A DNA stretch of 64,000 nt from DYCT01 sp051875715. Lineage in GTDB: Bacteria > Bacteroidota > Bacteroidia > Bacteroidales > Bacteroidaceae. The notes under the pieces were generated by a model. It did no database searches and had not been told where the DNA came from. It was given only the letters and a program-made list of their open reading frames with translations. This document shows positions 63,949 to 64,000 of this stretch, one piece after another; position 1 is the stretch's first letter; the number at the start of each line of letters is the position of its first letter. The DNA is taken from positions 4,785-68,784 of the forward strand of contig JBJEHD010000033.1 of assembly GCA_051875715.1 (NCBI GenBank), read 5' to 3'. Made by a program: the position numbers and the translations under genes.

Positions 63949-64000
63949 AACCCAAAACGGTCATTAGGCCGTTATGCGCAAACGAACTTTCTTTTTGGCA
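63949..64000 (+). repeat. 52-base interspersed repeat, copy 3 (cut by window end)
   Basis: Matches the reverse complement of 19570-19621 at 50 of 52 bases and runs off the window. Bases 63823-63948 upstream of it hold no gene; they contain a 7-base inverted repeat ATACCTA/TAGGTAT (63828-63834, 63881-63887). Confidence 0.9.

Noticed and set aside
1..64000. tRNA or rRNA genes
   Set aside because: I looked in the gene-free stretches and saw no cloverleaf or rRNA-like sequence; a covariance-model search would be decisive.

Overview
The window is chromosomal DNA of a GC-rich member of the Bacteroidales. Coding regions look to be near 60% GC by eye. The evidence for the group is the Bacteroidota promoter pattern TTTG-N20-TAnnTTTG in front of several genes, start regions with few Shine-Dalgarno sequences, DUF1599, a SusD-like lipoprotein, Omp28- and type IX-secretion-like proteins, and a very large fimbrillin cluster. 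I cannot name the genus.

Bases 1-7087 hold core genes on the minus strand: ispD, recG, a LysM/M23 envelope peptidase, DUF1599, a DoxX/MauE-type membrane protein and tpiA, then a DJ-1/PfpI protein. A SusD-like fusion lipoprotein and metY follow on the plus strand (7368-11249), then radC, a GT2 glycosyltransferase and efp on minus, and rpmH, lrgA, lrgB, a DUF2156 protein and a GNAT protein on plus (13890-17118). Next come cdaA, folP and a 46-residue conserved small protein on minus. Bases 19090-19807 hold no gene but do hold hairpins and relics of an interspersed repeat. After that come a Fic/HTH protein with candidate operators, and rplS.

Bases 21710-27585 are a plus-strand set of exported proteins: the two halves of a 5'-nucleotidase as separate genes, a GH3/beta-lactamase-fold fusion, and a GH5-like lipoprotein that lacks the expected nucleophile. 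Three short arrays of palindromes, phased at 21, 22 and 11 bp, lie just downstream of plus-strand genes. Bases 27736-34412 encode three secreted proteins whose C-termini look like type IX sorting signals.

The striking part is 34722-63696: fourteen consecutive minus-strand genes with gaps of at most 54 bp, probably one transcript of about 29 kb. It starts with an OmpA-like/DUF3575 outer-membrane protein and a DUF5119-like lipoprotein, followed by twelve fimbrillin-type lipoproteins. All twelve carry a lipobox Cys and, 29-36 residues later, an Arg (ten) or Lys (two) in a T/S-R/K-A/T/G context. This fits type V pilus assembly by lipidation followed by trypsin-like cleavage. Four consecutive subunits are tandem two-domain fimbrillins. 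Four of the promoter-distal subunits are large, with extra C-terminal modules that suggest a tip adhesin set. A run of eight C residues lies at the predicted transcription start of this operon.
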